From Clostridia bacterium (GTDB taxonomy: Bacteria > Bacillota > Clostridia > Oscillospirales > Acutalibacteraceae), in NCBI GenBank assembly GCA_017513245.1, contig JAFXGK010000022.1, forward strand, positions 1 through 64,000: a stretch of 64,000 nt of DNA. The letters are read 5' to 3'. The notes beneath the pieces were generated by a model. The model did no database searches. It was given only the letters and a program-made list of their open reading frames with translations, and was not told the DNA's origin. Numbering within the stretch: position 1 is the stretch's first letter; each line of letters opens with the position of its first letter. Below, one piece after another: positions 24,745 to 33,390 of the stretch. The translations under genes and the position numbers were made by a program.

Positions 24745-25905
24745 TTAGGAAAGCAGCATACGGTCGTTTGCAAACTGACCGCTCGATGCCTTGCTGAAGA
24801 GCGCCATAAGGTCGGCTACCTCCAACTTTTTCTTTTCTTCTCCCGAGGCTTCATAGATTATTTTACCCTCGTGCATCATTATAAGACGGTTGCCGAGGCG
24901 GATAGCATCTCGCATATTGTGGGTAATCATAATGGTTGTGAGCTTAGATTCCTCTACAATACGCTCGGTGATGTCAAGCACCTTGGCGGCAGTCTTGGGG
25001 TCGAGTGCGGCGGTGTGCTCGTCGAGCAGTAAAAGCTTCGGCTTGTTCATAGCAGCCATAAGCAGCGTAATTGCCTGACGCTGACCGCCCGAAAGCAGAC
25101 CAACCTTGGTAGAAAGACGGTCCTCAAGGCCGAGGTCGAGGGTTGCAAGCAGGTCGCGGTACATAACGCGGTCGGCATCGTTTATTGCCCACTGAATGCC
25201 GCGCGAACGACCGCGGCGAACAGCGATAGCCATATTTTCCTCTATCCACATATCGGCAGCAGTACCGGTCATGGGGTCCTGAAAAACACGGCCGATAAAC
25301 TTTGCGCGCTTGTGCTCGGGCAGCTTGGTGATATCCTCGCCGTCGATGATTATATTACCCTCATCAACCGGGAAGGTGCCTGCTATGGCGTTGAGCATGG
25401 TAGATTTGCCTGCGCCGTTACCTCCGATAACCGTTACGAAATCGCCCTTTTCGAGGGTGAGAGAAAGTCCGTTTAAGGCTACCTTTTCGTTAACGGTGTT
25501 GGCATTAAACACCTTTACTACATCCTTAATTTCCAAAGAGCCCGATTCTCTGTTGCCGGTGCCCTTCTCAGAATCGAAGGAGTTGAAATCCTTCTGCATT
25601 AAGCACATGGGAATTATAGAAAGACCCACGAGCGATAAAACGAAGAACATAGGTCCGTTGCTCGAGGAATAACGGCGGTTTTCGGTAAAATACCAACCTA
25701 CGTCGTTACCCCTGCTATACCACCAATAAAGGGCGTAAAAAGGAATAAGAAGAATACATAAAAGTTCACCTATTGCGCCGCTTTTTTTGTTGATAGCGCG
25801 GGTATTTGATACCAGCACATACATCCAATATATACCATATATGCCTACGGTTACTATTGTAAGCAGTAAGGATATGCCTACCTTTTTCTTTTTAAATTCA
25901 ATCAT
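24745..25905 (-). CDS. ABC transporter ATPase with N-terminal DUF4234-like membrane domain
   Basis: A 386-residue fusion. Residues 1-100 hold membrane segments with the GIYGIYWMYV pattern typical of DUF4234 proteins. A short linker leads to a complete ABC ATPase from about residue 123: Walker A GGNGAGKST (151-159), signature LLSGGQRQ, Walker B LLLLDEH, and an H-loop with ITHNM. The ATPase resembles the TrpZ/LptB-like subunits paired with BMP/ABC_sub_bind systems. It is the third gene after the binding protein and permease. Such ATPases are normally soluble, so the membrane domain is unusual. It may regulate or anchor the ATPase. Confidence 0.85.
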   Translation of the reverse strand: MIEFKKKKVGISLLLTIVTVGIYGIYWMYVLVSNTRAINKKSGAIGELLCILLIPFYALYWWYSRGNDVGWYFTENRRYSSSNGPMFFVLSLVGLSIIPMCLMQKDFNSFDSEKGTGNRESGSLEIKDVVKVFNANTVNEKVALNGLSLTLEKGDFVTVIGGNGAGKSTMLNAIAGTFPVDEGNIIIDGEDITKLPEHKRAKFIGRVFQDPMTGTAADMWIEENMAIAVRRGRSRGIQWAINDADRVMYRDLLATLDLGLEDRLSTKVGLLSGGQRQAITLLMAAMNKPKLLLLDEHTAALDPKTAAKVLDITERIVEESKLTTIMITHNMRDAIRLGNRLIMMHEGKIIYEASGEEKKKLEVADLMALFSKASSGQFANDRMLLS

Positions 25906-25945
25906 AGTAATATCTCGTTTCTTTCAGTTTAGTTTCGGGACACCT

Positions 25946-26851
25946 TTATGCCGCCTTTTTCACACCCTTGCGCACCTTGGTGAAATACTTTTTCTTCATA
26001 TACGGTACGGCGAGGAAGATTGCAACCACCAATGCCGACAGCATCTTGAGCAGGTCGGTATCGAGGCCGAGGAAGATAACGGTTTGATAAACTATGTAGT
26101 AAATAATTCCGCCTATAAGTACGCCGAGCAGACGAACAATAAAGTTCTGGCCCATATGGGACACAACAGCCTCGCCTATAATTACGGCGGCAAGGCCTAT
26201 AACGATGGCTCCGCGACCGTCGTTAATATCGGCTTTGCCCGAATACTGCGCAAGCAACGCACCCGAGAAAGCAACGATACCGTTAGATATTGCAAGACCG
26301 ACAACCTTATTGAGGTTGGTATTTATGCCCTGCGCACGTGACATTTTTTCATTACAGCCCGTAGCACGGACGGCTATACCGTAGCGGGTTCCGAAGAACC
26401 AGTAAAGCACGGCAACAAGAACCACGCAGATAAGGAAAAGATACACAAGAGCCTCATATTTGCGAAGCTGTGTAATAAGCACGTTAAAGCTGCGAGCCGG
26501 CAGAGCCTGATTGGCTTTGCCCATAATTTTAAGGTTTATAGACCAAAGCATAAGTTGGGTTAAAATGCCCGCAAGGATAGCAGGAATTCCCATAACGGTG
26601 TGGAAAAATCCCGTTACAAGGCCCGTAAGCATACCTGCGATTATCGCAACCAGCATAGCAGGCCAAACGTTCCAGCCCGAAGCCATAAGCACGGCGCAAA
26701 CCGACATACCGGTTACAATTGAGCCGTCAACCGTCAGGTCGGCGACGTCGAGTATTTTATAAGTGATGTATACACCTATAGCCATAATGCCCCAGATCAT
26801 ACCCTGAGCGGCAGCACCCGGCATTGCATTAAGCCAATTCATAAAATCCAT
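25946..26851 (-). CDS. ABC transporter permease
   Basis: A 301-residue integral membrane permease of the branched-chain-type family (LivH/TrpY-like), with about eight or nine hydrophobic segments and the LDVADLTVDGSI stretch near residue 33. The ATG at 26851 is chosen because AGGAG lies 7 bases upstream. It forms the transmembrane channel for the binding protein encoded upstream and the ATPase downstream. Confidence 0.88.
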   Translation of the reverse strand: MDFMNWLNAMPGAAAQGMIWGIMAIGVYITYKILDVADLTVDGSIVTGMSVCAVLMASGWNVWPAMLVAIIAGMLTGLVTGFFHTVMGIPAILAGILTQLMLWSINLKIMGKANQALPARSFNVLITQLRKYEALVYLFLICVVLVAVLYWFFGTRYGIAVRATGCNEKMSRAQGINTNLNKVVGLAISNGIVAFSGALLAQYSGKADINDGRGAIVIGLAAVIIGEAVVSHMGQNFIVRLLGVLIGGIIYYIVYQTVIFLGLDTDLLKMLSALVVAIFLAVPYMKKKYFTKVRKGVKKAA

Positions 26852-26949
26852 ATTTTTTCTCCTACTTATAATAATAGCAAATGTGCCGCGGCACAAAAAC
26901 GTGGCGGCACATTATATTTTACTATTTTTGAAGACAAAGTCAACCCAAA

Positions 26950-27909
26950 TTATTCGAGTGCCTCATAGCCTTCGGGAATTTCGATTCCGAGGTCCTCACA
27001 GATAGCCTTATTGTACTTCTTAACCGGTGCGTTATCATATTCGATAGCCATTTCTTCAATTTTTGCTTCGCCCTTTAAGATCTTTGCGGCCATCTCGCCT
27101 GTTACGCGGCCAAGCTGCTCATAGCTGATGGAAAGCGTTGCAATTCCGCAGCCCTTGCAGATTCCTGCCTCGCCGGCAATGATCGGAACCTTCTTGGGGG
27201 AAACAACGTTGTTGATGGTAGCAGCACAAGATGCGGCAGTGTTATCGGTCGGGATATAGAGCGCATCGCAAGCGGCTGCAGCTGCCTCGGCAACCTGAGC
27301 AACGTCGGACGAATCGGCAAATTTGAAATCCTTAACGGTAAGGCCCTTACCTTCGAGGTATTCCTTAACCACCTTTACCTGGTATGCAGAGTTTGCTTCA
27401 CCGGAAGAATAAAGCAGACCGACAGTCTTGGCATCGGGAATGAGATCGATAATCATCTGAGCCTGCTCGGTTAAAGGAGCGAGGTCAGAGGTACCCGAAA
27501 CGTTGGAACCAACTACGCCCTTGAAATTGTCAATCTTGAGCGCTACGCCGTATTCGGTAACCGAGGTGCCGAGAATCGGAATCTCTTCGGTTGCATTATA
27601 GGCAGCCTGCAGGGCAGGTGTTGCATTGGCCATTATAAGGTCAACCTTTTTTGCTACGAAATCGTTTACGATGGTAACGCAGGTATCGGTATTATTTGCT
27701 GCGTTCTGCTCGATAAATTCAACGTTATCCTCACCGAGTTCTTCAACTAAAGCATCCTTGAAGCCCTTGGTTGCGGCGTCGAGAGCGTCGTGCGTTACAA
27801 GCTGGCAAATACCAACGGTATACTTTCCGTCATCAGCGGTTTCTCCGCAACCTGCGAAACAGAGTGTGAAAAGCGCCAAACAGAGCACTATTGCGAGTAA
27901 TTTTTTCAT
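26950..27909 (-). CDS. ABC transporter substrate-binding lipoprotein
   Basis: A 319-residue lipoprotein of the ABC_sub_bind family (PF04392-like, TrpX-related). The lipobox CFAGC places Cys at residue 20. The body has the two-lobe type I fold, with IMANATPALQAA, GTSVTEYG, DSSDVAQVAEAA and IAGEAGICKG segments. Family members bind aromatic amino acids or other small ligands, so tryptophan/tyrosine uptake is possible but not proven here. First gene of the operon, behind a strong promoter. Confidence 0.88.
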   Translation of the reverse strand: MKKLLAIVLCLALFTLCFAGCGETADDGKYTVGICQLVTHDALDAATKGFKDALVEELGEDNVEFIEQNAANNTDTCVTIVNDFVAKKVDLIMANATPALQAAYNATEEIPILGTSVTEYGVALKIDNFKGVVGSNVSGTSDLAPLTEQAQMIIDLIPDAKTVGLLYSSGEANSAYQVKVVKEYLEGKGLTVKDFKFADSSDVAQVAEAAAAACDALYIPTDNTAASCAATINNVVSPKKVPIIAGEAGICKGCGIATLSISYEQLGRVTGEMAAKILKGEAKIEEMAIEYDNAPVKKYNKAICEDLGIEIPEGYEALE

Positions 27910-27944
27910 TTTCTTTTCCTCCTGTGGGAACCGGTTTTGCTTTA

Positions 27945-27958
27945 ACGCTTTAAAGCGT
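27945..27958. promoter_or_regulatory. Palindromic operator candidate
   Basis: The perfect 14-base palindrome ACGCTTTAAAGCGT lies between the -10 box and the ribosome binding site of the ABC operon. It overlaps the 13-mer TTTAACGCTTTAA (27941-27953) shared with the dockerin operon leader. A bound repressor here would block transcription. Confidence 0.5.
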
Positions 27959-27978
27959 CGGCTCGTTAAAGTAATTAC

Positions 27979-28006
27979 ATTATAGCACCATTATTCTATT
28001 TGTCAA
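27979..28006 (-). promoter_or_regulatory. Promoter of the ABC transporter operon
   Basis: Minus-strand TTGACA (28001-28006), a 16-base spacer and TATAAT (27979-27984): both hexamers match the consensus exactly. The start codon is about 70 bases downstream. Confidence 0.85.
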
Positions 28007-28014
28007 GTACTTTT

Positions 28015-28803
28015 TTAAAAAATATTACTCGCGGTAAAATCGGCGCCGTTTTTGTACTCCGTGGGGGTGGTTCCTATTATATATAGGAAGTTGCGGTTAA
28101 AGGAACGAATTGAATCAAATCCGCAGGCGTAGGCTATGTCACTTATACCCATATCGGTCGATAACAACATTCGGCAGGCCTCAAGCACGCGAAGATAATT
28201 TATATAGTACCTAAAAGGCAGGCCCACCTTTTCTTCAAATATGTGCGACAGCCGCGACGGGCTTATATGCAGATCTTTTGAAAGAATGGAGAGGGTAAGC
28301 GGTTCGCGGTAATTGAGCAGGCAATAATCCAGTATTCGCTTTACGGTGCCCCCTACCGTGCCATCAGCTATTTCGGTATGAGGCAGCGTTTCGGCAAGCA
28401 CCGCCGTCATCACGCCCGAAAAGAGATCTATGTTCTTTTCTCCGCTTCTCGACAGAAGCCCGAGCATGGTTTTTACCTCTCTTGACATTTTGCGTGCAGG
28501 CACAAACGGATTTTGCGGTCGCTTGGTGGTAAAAAGGCTGCCAAACTTCGGCACGGCCTCACACGGGAAGATAGCGCAAAAGTATTTCCCCTCGTTGCAG
28601 CCTGAATAGCTGTGAACGCAGTTTGGAAACACAATGAGCATATCTCCCGGAGAAAGGGTATATTCGGTGCCGTCCACACGCGCAGTGGTGCTTCCCTCCC
28701 ACACGTAGACCATCTCGATATGAGAATGCAGGTGCGGCGGGAAGGCCAGGTTTTTTGTTAGATTGCTTCTATATTGCGAATGGAGCTGAACAAAATTACT
28801 CAT
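28015..28803 (-). CDS. AraC-family regulator with cupin domain
   Basis: A 262-residue regulator. The N-terminal cupin (about 15-100) has HSHIEMVYVWEG and SPGDMLIVFPNCVHSY metal/sugar-pocket motifs. The C-terminal AraC domain (about 160-255) includes the DIAYACGFDSIRSFNRNF signature. The start has AGGTGA upstream. It is divergent from the GH3 beta-glucosidase gene, with a 21-base-spaced direct repeat between them. It is the likely local activator for the GH3 and perhaps the GH78-like gene. Confidence 0.9.
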   Translation of the reverse strand: MSNFVQLHSQYRSNLTKNLAFPPHLHSHIEMVYVWEGSTTARVDGTEYTLSPGDMLIVFPNCVHSYSGCNEGKYFCAIFPCEAVPKFGSLFTTKRPQNPFVPARKMSREVKTMLGLLSRSGEKNIDLFSGVMTAVLAETLPHTEIADGTVGGTVKRILDYCLLNYREPLTLSILSKDLHISPSRLSHIFEEKVGLPFRYYINYLRVLEACRMLLSTDMGISDIAYACGFDSIRSFNRNFLYIIGTTPTEYKNGADFTASNIF

Positions 28804-28822
28804 ATTTCACCTCTTCAGCAGA

Positions 28823-28850
28823 TTTTGGCCACTAATCGTCTGTTTTTGGC
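28823..28850. promoter_or_regulatory. Direct repeats, possible AraC-type binding site
   Basis: TTTTGGC occurs at 28823-28829 and again at 28844-28850, a 21-base period equal to two helical turns, as expected for an AraC-family dimer. It sits between the divergent regulator and GH3 genes. Confidence 0.4.
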
Positions 28851-28900
28851 TTGAATTATAGCATAAAATATCCTAAAATGCAAGGTAAGGAGATGATTTT

Positions 28901-31162
28901 ATGAGCAGATATAATCGCATGAATACCTTTCCCCCGCTAAGTCAGACAGTTTTAACCGCAAGCGCCGAGCACAAGCGTCTTTCACGCTGGGCTGCGGCTC
29001 AGGGTGCGGTTTTACTTAAAAATGAAGATAACATCCTGCCCTTGGCCAAGGGCAGAACGGTTTCTCTTTTCGGTCGCGCCTGCATTGACTACCAGAAGGG
29101 CGGTCAGGGCAGCGGCGAGGTTTGGAGCTATCATATTACCACCCTTTTTGAGGCCTTTACCGAAAAAATGCGTGAGGGCAAGGTGAATATGCTGACCTAT
29201 CCCGGCCATTTTTACGGTCATAAGGTTATTTACGAAAAGGTAACCGATGAGCCCGAGATTCCCGAGTTTATGGTGAACGACGTTGTCGGTGCCGACGGTG
29301 TTGCAATTATTATGATAGGCCGCACCTCCACCGAAGGACGCGACCGCACCGCCGAGAAGGGTGACTTCTACCTCACCGACGCCGAAAAAGCACTCGTTGA
29401 TGCCGTTTGCGCCAAGACCGATAACGTAGTTGTCGTACTCAACGTTGGCGGTATGATTGACACCTCCTGGATAACCGATAACCCCCGTATTAAGGGCGCA
29501 CTGCTTGCATGGCAGGGCGGTATTGACGGTTGCGGCGCTATAGCCGACCTGCTCTGCGGCGATGAGACACCCAGCGGCAAGCTTTGCGACACCTTTGCAC
29601 GCGAGTTTACCGATTATCCTTCGGCCGAGCATTTTAACGATTCGGATGATTACCTTAAATATTACGAGGACGTTTACGTAGGCTACCGCTATTTCGAAAC
29701 GGTACCCGGCGCCGCCGAAAAGGTTTGCTACCCCTTCGGTTTCGGTCTGTCGTATACCACGTTTGAGATGAGCGACGTAAAAGCCGAGCAAAACGGTGAC
29801 GATATAACCGTAAGCGTTAAAGTTACCAACACGGGTGACTATGCAGGTCGTGAGGTTGCTCAGGTTTATTACAGCGCTCCGCAGGGCGTGCTCGGCAAGC
29901 CGCGCTATGAGCTTGCCGCCTTCCGCAAGACCAAAAAACTCGCGCCCGGTGAGAGCGAGGTTCTTTCTATGACCTATCCCGCCGAACAGATGGCAAGCTA
30001 CGACGACCTCGGCAAGCTAAAGGCCTCGGCCTACCTGCTCGAAAAGGGGGACTATAAGGTGTTTGTCGGCAACTCGGTCCGCAATCTCACCGATACGGGC
30101 TTTGCCTATGAGGTTAAAGAGGATTTCCGCGTGGTTGAGCAGCTCTCGGCCCGTTGCCGTCCGCAAAATCTTGAACAGCGTATGCTGTCCGACGGCAGCT
30201 TTGAAGAGATGCCCTCCTTCCCGCTAAACCGTCCCCACGATAAACAGCCCGATTTCACCTATAAGCCGACCGACAAGCCTTATACCCTGCTTGACGTTTA
30301 TGAGGGTCGCTGTGAACTCGACGACTTTATCTGCCAGATGACCGACGACGAGCTTATCTACATCACGGGCGGTCACGAGGGTAAGAGCTTTTCAGATACC
30401 AGCGGCATGGGCGGCATTGACCGACTCGGAATTCCGCTTTCCAACACAAGCGACGGACCTGCAGGAGTTCGTTTCCGCACCGGTCTCGGTATGTGTGCTA
30501 CAAGCTGGCCCTGCGCAACGCTCGTTGCCTGCAGCTGGGACCTTGAGGTTGCAAAGACCGTAGCCCTCGGCGGCGCACGCGAGATGGATGAAAACAACCT
30601 CAACATCTGGCTCACTCCCGCTATCAACATCCACCGCAATCCCCTCTGCGGTCGAAACTTCGAATACCTTTCCGAAGATCCGTTGCTGGCAGGTAAAATT
30701 GCCGCAGAAGAGGTTCGCACCATGCAGTCGCTCGGAATTGCCTGCTCTGTAAAGCACTTCGCCTGCAACAACAAGGAAACCAACCGCAACAAATCCGATT
30801 CGATTATCTCCGAGCGTGCGCTCCGCGAGATTTACTTAAAGGCTTTCGAGATTGTTGTAAAAGAGGCCGACCCCTGGACCATTATGACCTCCTACAACAA
30901 GCTTAACGGCATCTACACCTCGGCCAACTACGAACTTATAACCGGCATTCTCCGCGGTGAATGGGGCTATAAGGGTATGATAACCACCGACTGGGTTACC
31001 CTCGCCGTTCCCGAAGAGGAACTCATTGCAGGTAACGACATAAAGATGCCCAACCGCGATAACGCCGTTATCAAGGCCGCTCTCAACGAGGGCAGACTTA
31101 CCCGCGGCGACGTTGCCGTTTGCGCAAAGAGAATTCTTAAAATGATTCTTAAATGTATGTAA
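28901..31162 (+). CDS. GH3 beta-glucosidase with permuted domain order
   Basis: A 753-residue GH3 enzyme in reversed order. The alpha/beta sandwich domain is first (about 30-265, with GQGSGEV and the acid/base Glu in STEGRDR near residue 145). A fibronectin-III-like domain follows (about 290-410). The catalytic barrel is last (about 465-750), with DGPAGVRFR, NLNIWLTPAINIHR, VKHFACNN and the nucleophile Asp in ITTDW near residue 698. Most GH3 enzymes have the barrel first. No signal peptide, so it is cytosolic and acts on imported oligosaccharides. The ATG has AAGGAG upstream. Confidence 0.9.
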   Translation: MSRYNRMNTFPPLSQTVLTASAEHKRLSRWAAAQGAVLLKNEDNILPLAKGRTVSLFGRACIDYQKGGQGSGEVWSYHITTLFEAFTEKMREGKVNMLTYPGHFYGHKVIYEKVTDEPEIPEFMVNDVVGADGVAIIMIGRTSTEGRDRTAEKGDFYLTDAEKALVDAVCAKTDNVVVVLNVGGMIDTSWITDNPRIKGALLAWQGGIDGCGAIADLLCGDETPSGKLCDTFAREFTDYPSAEHFNDSDDYLKYYEDVYVGYRYFETVPGAAEKVCYPFGFGLSYTTFEMSDVKAEQNGDDITVSVKVTNTGDYAGREVAQVYYSAPQGVLGKPRYELAAFRKTKKLAPGESEVLSMTYPAEQMASYDDLGKLKASAYLLEKGDYKVFVGNSVRNLTDTGFAYEVKEDFRVVEQLSARCRPQNLEQRMLSDGSFEEMPSFPLNRPHDKQPDFTYKPTDKPYTLLDVYEGRCELDDFICQMTDDELIYITGGHEGKSFSDTSGMGGIDRLGIPLSNTSDGPAGVRFRTGLGMCATSWPCATLVACSWDLEVAKTVALGGAREMDENNLNIWLTPAINIHRNPLCGRNFEYLSEDPLLAGKIAAEEVRTMQSLGIACSVKHFACNNKETNRNKSDSIISERALREIYLKAFEIVVKEADPWTIMTSYNKLNGIYTSANYELITGILRGEWGYKGMITTDWVTLAVPEEELIAGNDIKMPNRDNAVIKAALNEGRLTRGDVAVCAKRILKMILKCM

Positions 31163-31164
31163 AA

Positions 31165-31190
31165 TAAAAGCGGGCTTTTGCCCGCTTTTA
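31165..31190 (+). terminator. Terminator after the GH3 gene
   Basis: Stem TAAAAGCGGGC/GCCCGCTTTTA, directly after the stop codon. Confidence 0.85.
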
Positions 31191-31254
31191 TTGTTGCAAT
31201 ATTAACATATTTGTGTTATATAGTAGGTAAGAAAAAAAGAAATGAGAAAGTGTT

Positions 31255-33123
31255 ATGTTGTTTTCAAAAGCAAAATGGATATGGATAAACGACTCACCAA
31301 AGCCCGACGAATACGCCGTATTCGAAGAGGAGTTTGAGTTTTCAGGTGACAAAATCGTTTTCACAGTTTCTGCCGAAACCGATTACGTATTATACGTAAA
31401 CGGTGTTCTCGCGGGTTTTGCGCAGTTCCCAAATTACCCCGACACCAAGTATTTTGACGAGCTTGATATAACGCCGCTTTGCAAAAAAACAAAAAACCGC
31501 TTTACGCTAACCGTTCGCCACGAGGGCGCAAGGTCGCTTACCCACATTCCAAACGGCGCAGGTGTTATCTTCTCGCTTGATACCGGCAAAAAGAACCTGA
31601 CCTACAGCAGCGCCCAAACCAAGGGCGGCTATGACAACCGCTACGTTCAGCACGAGGCTCGTCCCATTACCATGCAGATTGGTTTTGCCTCGCATATGCG
31701 GGTCGGCGGTTACTGCTGTGATATGAACTGCGTAGAGGTTACACATTCCTACAATCTCGTTCCCCGCCCCGTTCTTAAAACCGAGGCACAAACTAAGGTA
31801 AATGCGGTGCTCATCGACCGCGAAAAGCACCTTTACGATTTGGGCCGTGAGACAGCGGGATATTTGTTCGTTAAAATTCGCAGTCTTCGTCCTTCAACCG
31901 TTACGGTTGCCTATGGTCAGCACATTGCCGACGGCGCCGTTCGCCAAAAGATAGGCGGACGCGATTTTTCGCTAAGCTTTGACACCGCCGAGGGCGTCTG
32001 CGAATTCACACAATATTTCATCAGAATTTCGGGACGATATCTGCAGGCCTTTTTACCCGAGGGCTGCGAGATTATCGAACTTGGAATTTTGCCCTATCTT
32101 TATCCCGTAAACGAAAAGCCTTTTGAGCTTAAAAACGAGCTCGACCAAAAGATTTACGATACCTGCGTTCGCACTATGCGCCTTTGTATGAACCATCATT
32201 ACGAGGACACACCCTGGCGCGAGCAGGCGCTGTTCCTTTTGGACGCACGCAATCAAATGCTTTGCGGATACTACGCCTTTGGCGAAGAAAGATTTGCCCG
32301 CGCAAACCTTGAATTCGTTGCAAAGAGTCTGCGTGAGGACGGATTTTTGGAGCTTACCTGTCCCTCTGTCGGCGCCGCACCCATCCCGTTTTTCTCGGCA
32401 ATGTATCCGGTTGCGGTTTACGAATATATTGAGCACACCGGTGACCGAGATGTTTTGACAGCAACCATGCCCGCTATGCTCAAAATTATGGAATCCCTTC
32501 GTGCACGTATTGAAGAAAACGGTCTTATCCGTTCTCTCCCTGCTCCGTTTTGGAACTTTTTCGAATGGGGAGAGGGCTCGGCAGGCAAAATACCCGGCTC
32601 ACCGAACTACGTTTATGAGGATTGCTTCCACTTGGTTTTAAATTGCGCCTTTGTTTTTGCGGGAAGAAAATTTCTAAAACTTTGTGAAATGGCAGGAATT
32701 AACTTTGAGTTTGATTTCGATGCCATGGCAAAGGTTATTGAGAAAAACTTCTTAAACCCCGAAACCGGCTCGTTTATTTTAAGAAGTGACCGACCCGAGC
32801 TTTACTCGCAACTCGGAAATTCTTTTGCGTTGCTTATCGGACTCGGCGATAGCCGAACCGCCGAGGCAATAAAAAACGACAAAAGTTTGGAAGAGACCTC
32901 GCTTTCGATGCTAACCTATAAATATGATGCGTTGCTCGCGGCGGACCGCGGCAACCGCGACTATATTTTAGATGAAATTCGTTCGCTTTACGGATATATG
33001 CTCGATAAGGGCGCTACGAGCTTTTGGGAAACCATAAAGGGCGAAGCCGATTTTTCCGGCGCAGGCAGCCTCTGCCACGGCTGGAGCGCGCTCCCGATTT
33101 ATTATTATCATCTTTTTAAATAA
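31255..33123 (+). CDS. GH78-like alpha-L-rhamnosidase
   Basis: A 622-residue protein resembling GH78 alpha-L-rhamnosidases. An N-terminal beta-sandwich (about 1-120, beginning AKWIWI with a YVLYVNG strand) and a second beta domain (about 120-290) precede an (alpha/alpha)6 barrel. The barrel has the acidic cluster EDTPWREQALFLLDARNQ near residue 321 and the late GATSFWETI and CHGWSALPIYY motifs. It is shorter than many GH78 enzymes and has no signal peptide, so it is cytosolic. It sits just downstream of the GH3 gene but behind a terminator, with its own likely promoter in 31196-31254. Confidence 0.8.
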   Translation: MLFSKAKWIWINDSPKPDEYAVFEEEFEFSGDKIVFTVSAETDYVLYVNGVLAGFAQFPNYPDTKYFDELDITPLCKKTKNRFTLTVRHEGARSLTHIPNGAGVIFSLDTGKKNLTYSSAQTKGGYDNRYVQHEARPITMQIGFASHMRVGGYCCDMNCVEVTHSYNLVPRPVLKTEAQTKVNAVLIDREKHLYDLGRETAGYLFVKIRSLRPSTVTVAYGQHIADGAVRQKIGGRDFSLSFDTAEGVCEFTQYFIRISGRYLQAFLPEGCEIIELGILPYLYPVNEKPFELKNELDQKIYDTCVRTMRLCMNHHYEDTPWREQALFLLDARNQMLCGYYAFGEERFARANLEFVAKSLREDGFLELTCPSVGAAPIPFFSAMYPVAVYEYIEHTGDRDVLTATMPAMLKIMESLRARIEENGLIRSLPAPFWNFFEWGEGSAGKIPGSPNYVYEDCFHLVLNCAFVFAGRKFLKLCEMAGINFEFDFDAMAKVIEKNFLNPETGSFILRSDRPELYSQLGNSFALLIGLGDSRTAEAIKNDKSLEETSLSMLTYKYDALLAADRGNRDYILDEIRSLYGYMLDKGATSFWETIKGEADFSGAGSLCHGWSALPIYYYHLFK

Positions 33124-33139
33124 AAAAGGCTGAGGATTA

Positions 33140-33172
33140 GGGGTTGTATCCGTAAGGATACAACCCCAGTTT
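33140..33172 (+). terminator. Terminator after the GH78-like gene
   Basis: Stem GGGGTTGTATCC/GGATACAACCCC with GTAA loop (33140-33167), followed by AGTTTTATT. Confidence 0.85.
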
Positions 33173-33347
33173 TATTCGCCTTCCGGCGAGTTGTATTGCT
33201 ATGCAGTTGTATTTGGACTAAGGTCCAAGTGATATTGCCTTCGGCAGTTTATTGGCGAATAAAATATCACTGAAACCGAAAGGTTTCAATATCACTTTTG
33301 ATTTATCAAAAATACCACTGTGAGACCCGTCTCACAATATCACTTGA
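33170..33347. repeat. Array of short hairpins with GTGATATT spacers
   Basis: The gap before the DMP19-like gene is packed with small hairpins: CGCC-TTC-GGCG, TGGAC-TAA-GTCCA-like, GCC-TTC-GGC, GAAACC-GAAA-GGTTTC and GTGAGAC-CC-GTCTCAC. They are separated by AAGTGATATT or its complement AATATCACTT (33229, 33264, 33287 and 33335 regions). An outer inverted repeat TTTATTCGCC/GGCGAATAAA (33171-33180 with 33254-33263) encloses the left half. This recalls REP/BIME-like or MITE-like palindromic DNA. It contains no convincing gene. Confidence 0.6.
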
Positions 33348-33390
33348 AAATTAAATTAAAAATTTATATAATAAGCGCAGAGGTGATTTT

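Noticed and set aside
27910-28014. T-box or trp leader upstream of the TrpX-like gene
   Set aside because: The leader is only about 60 bases and shows a palindromic operator, with no T-box sequence or terminator/antiterminator pair.
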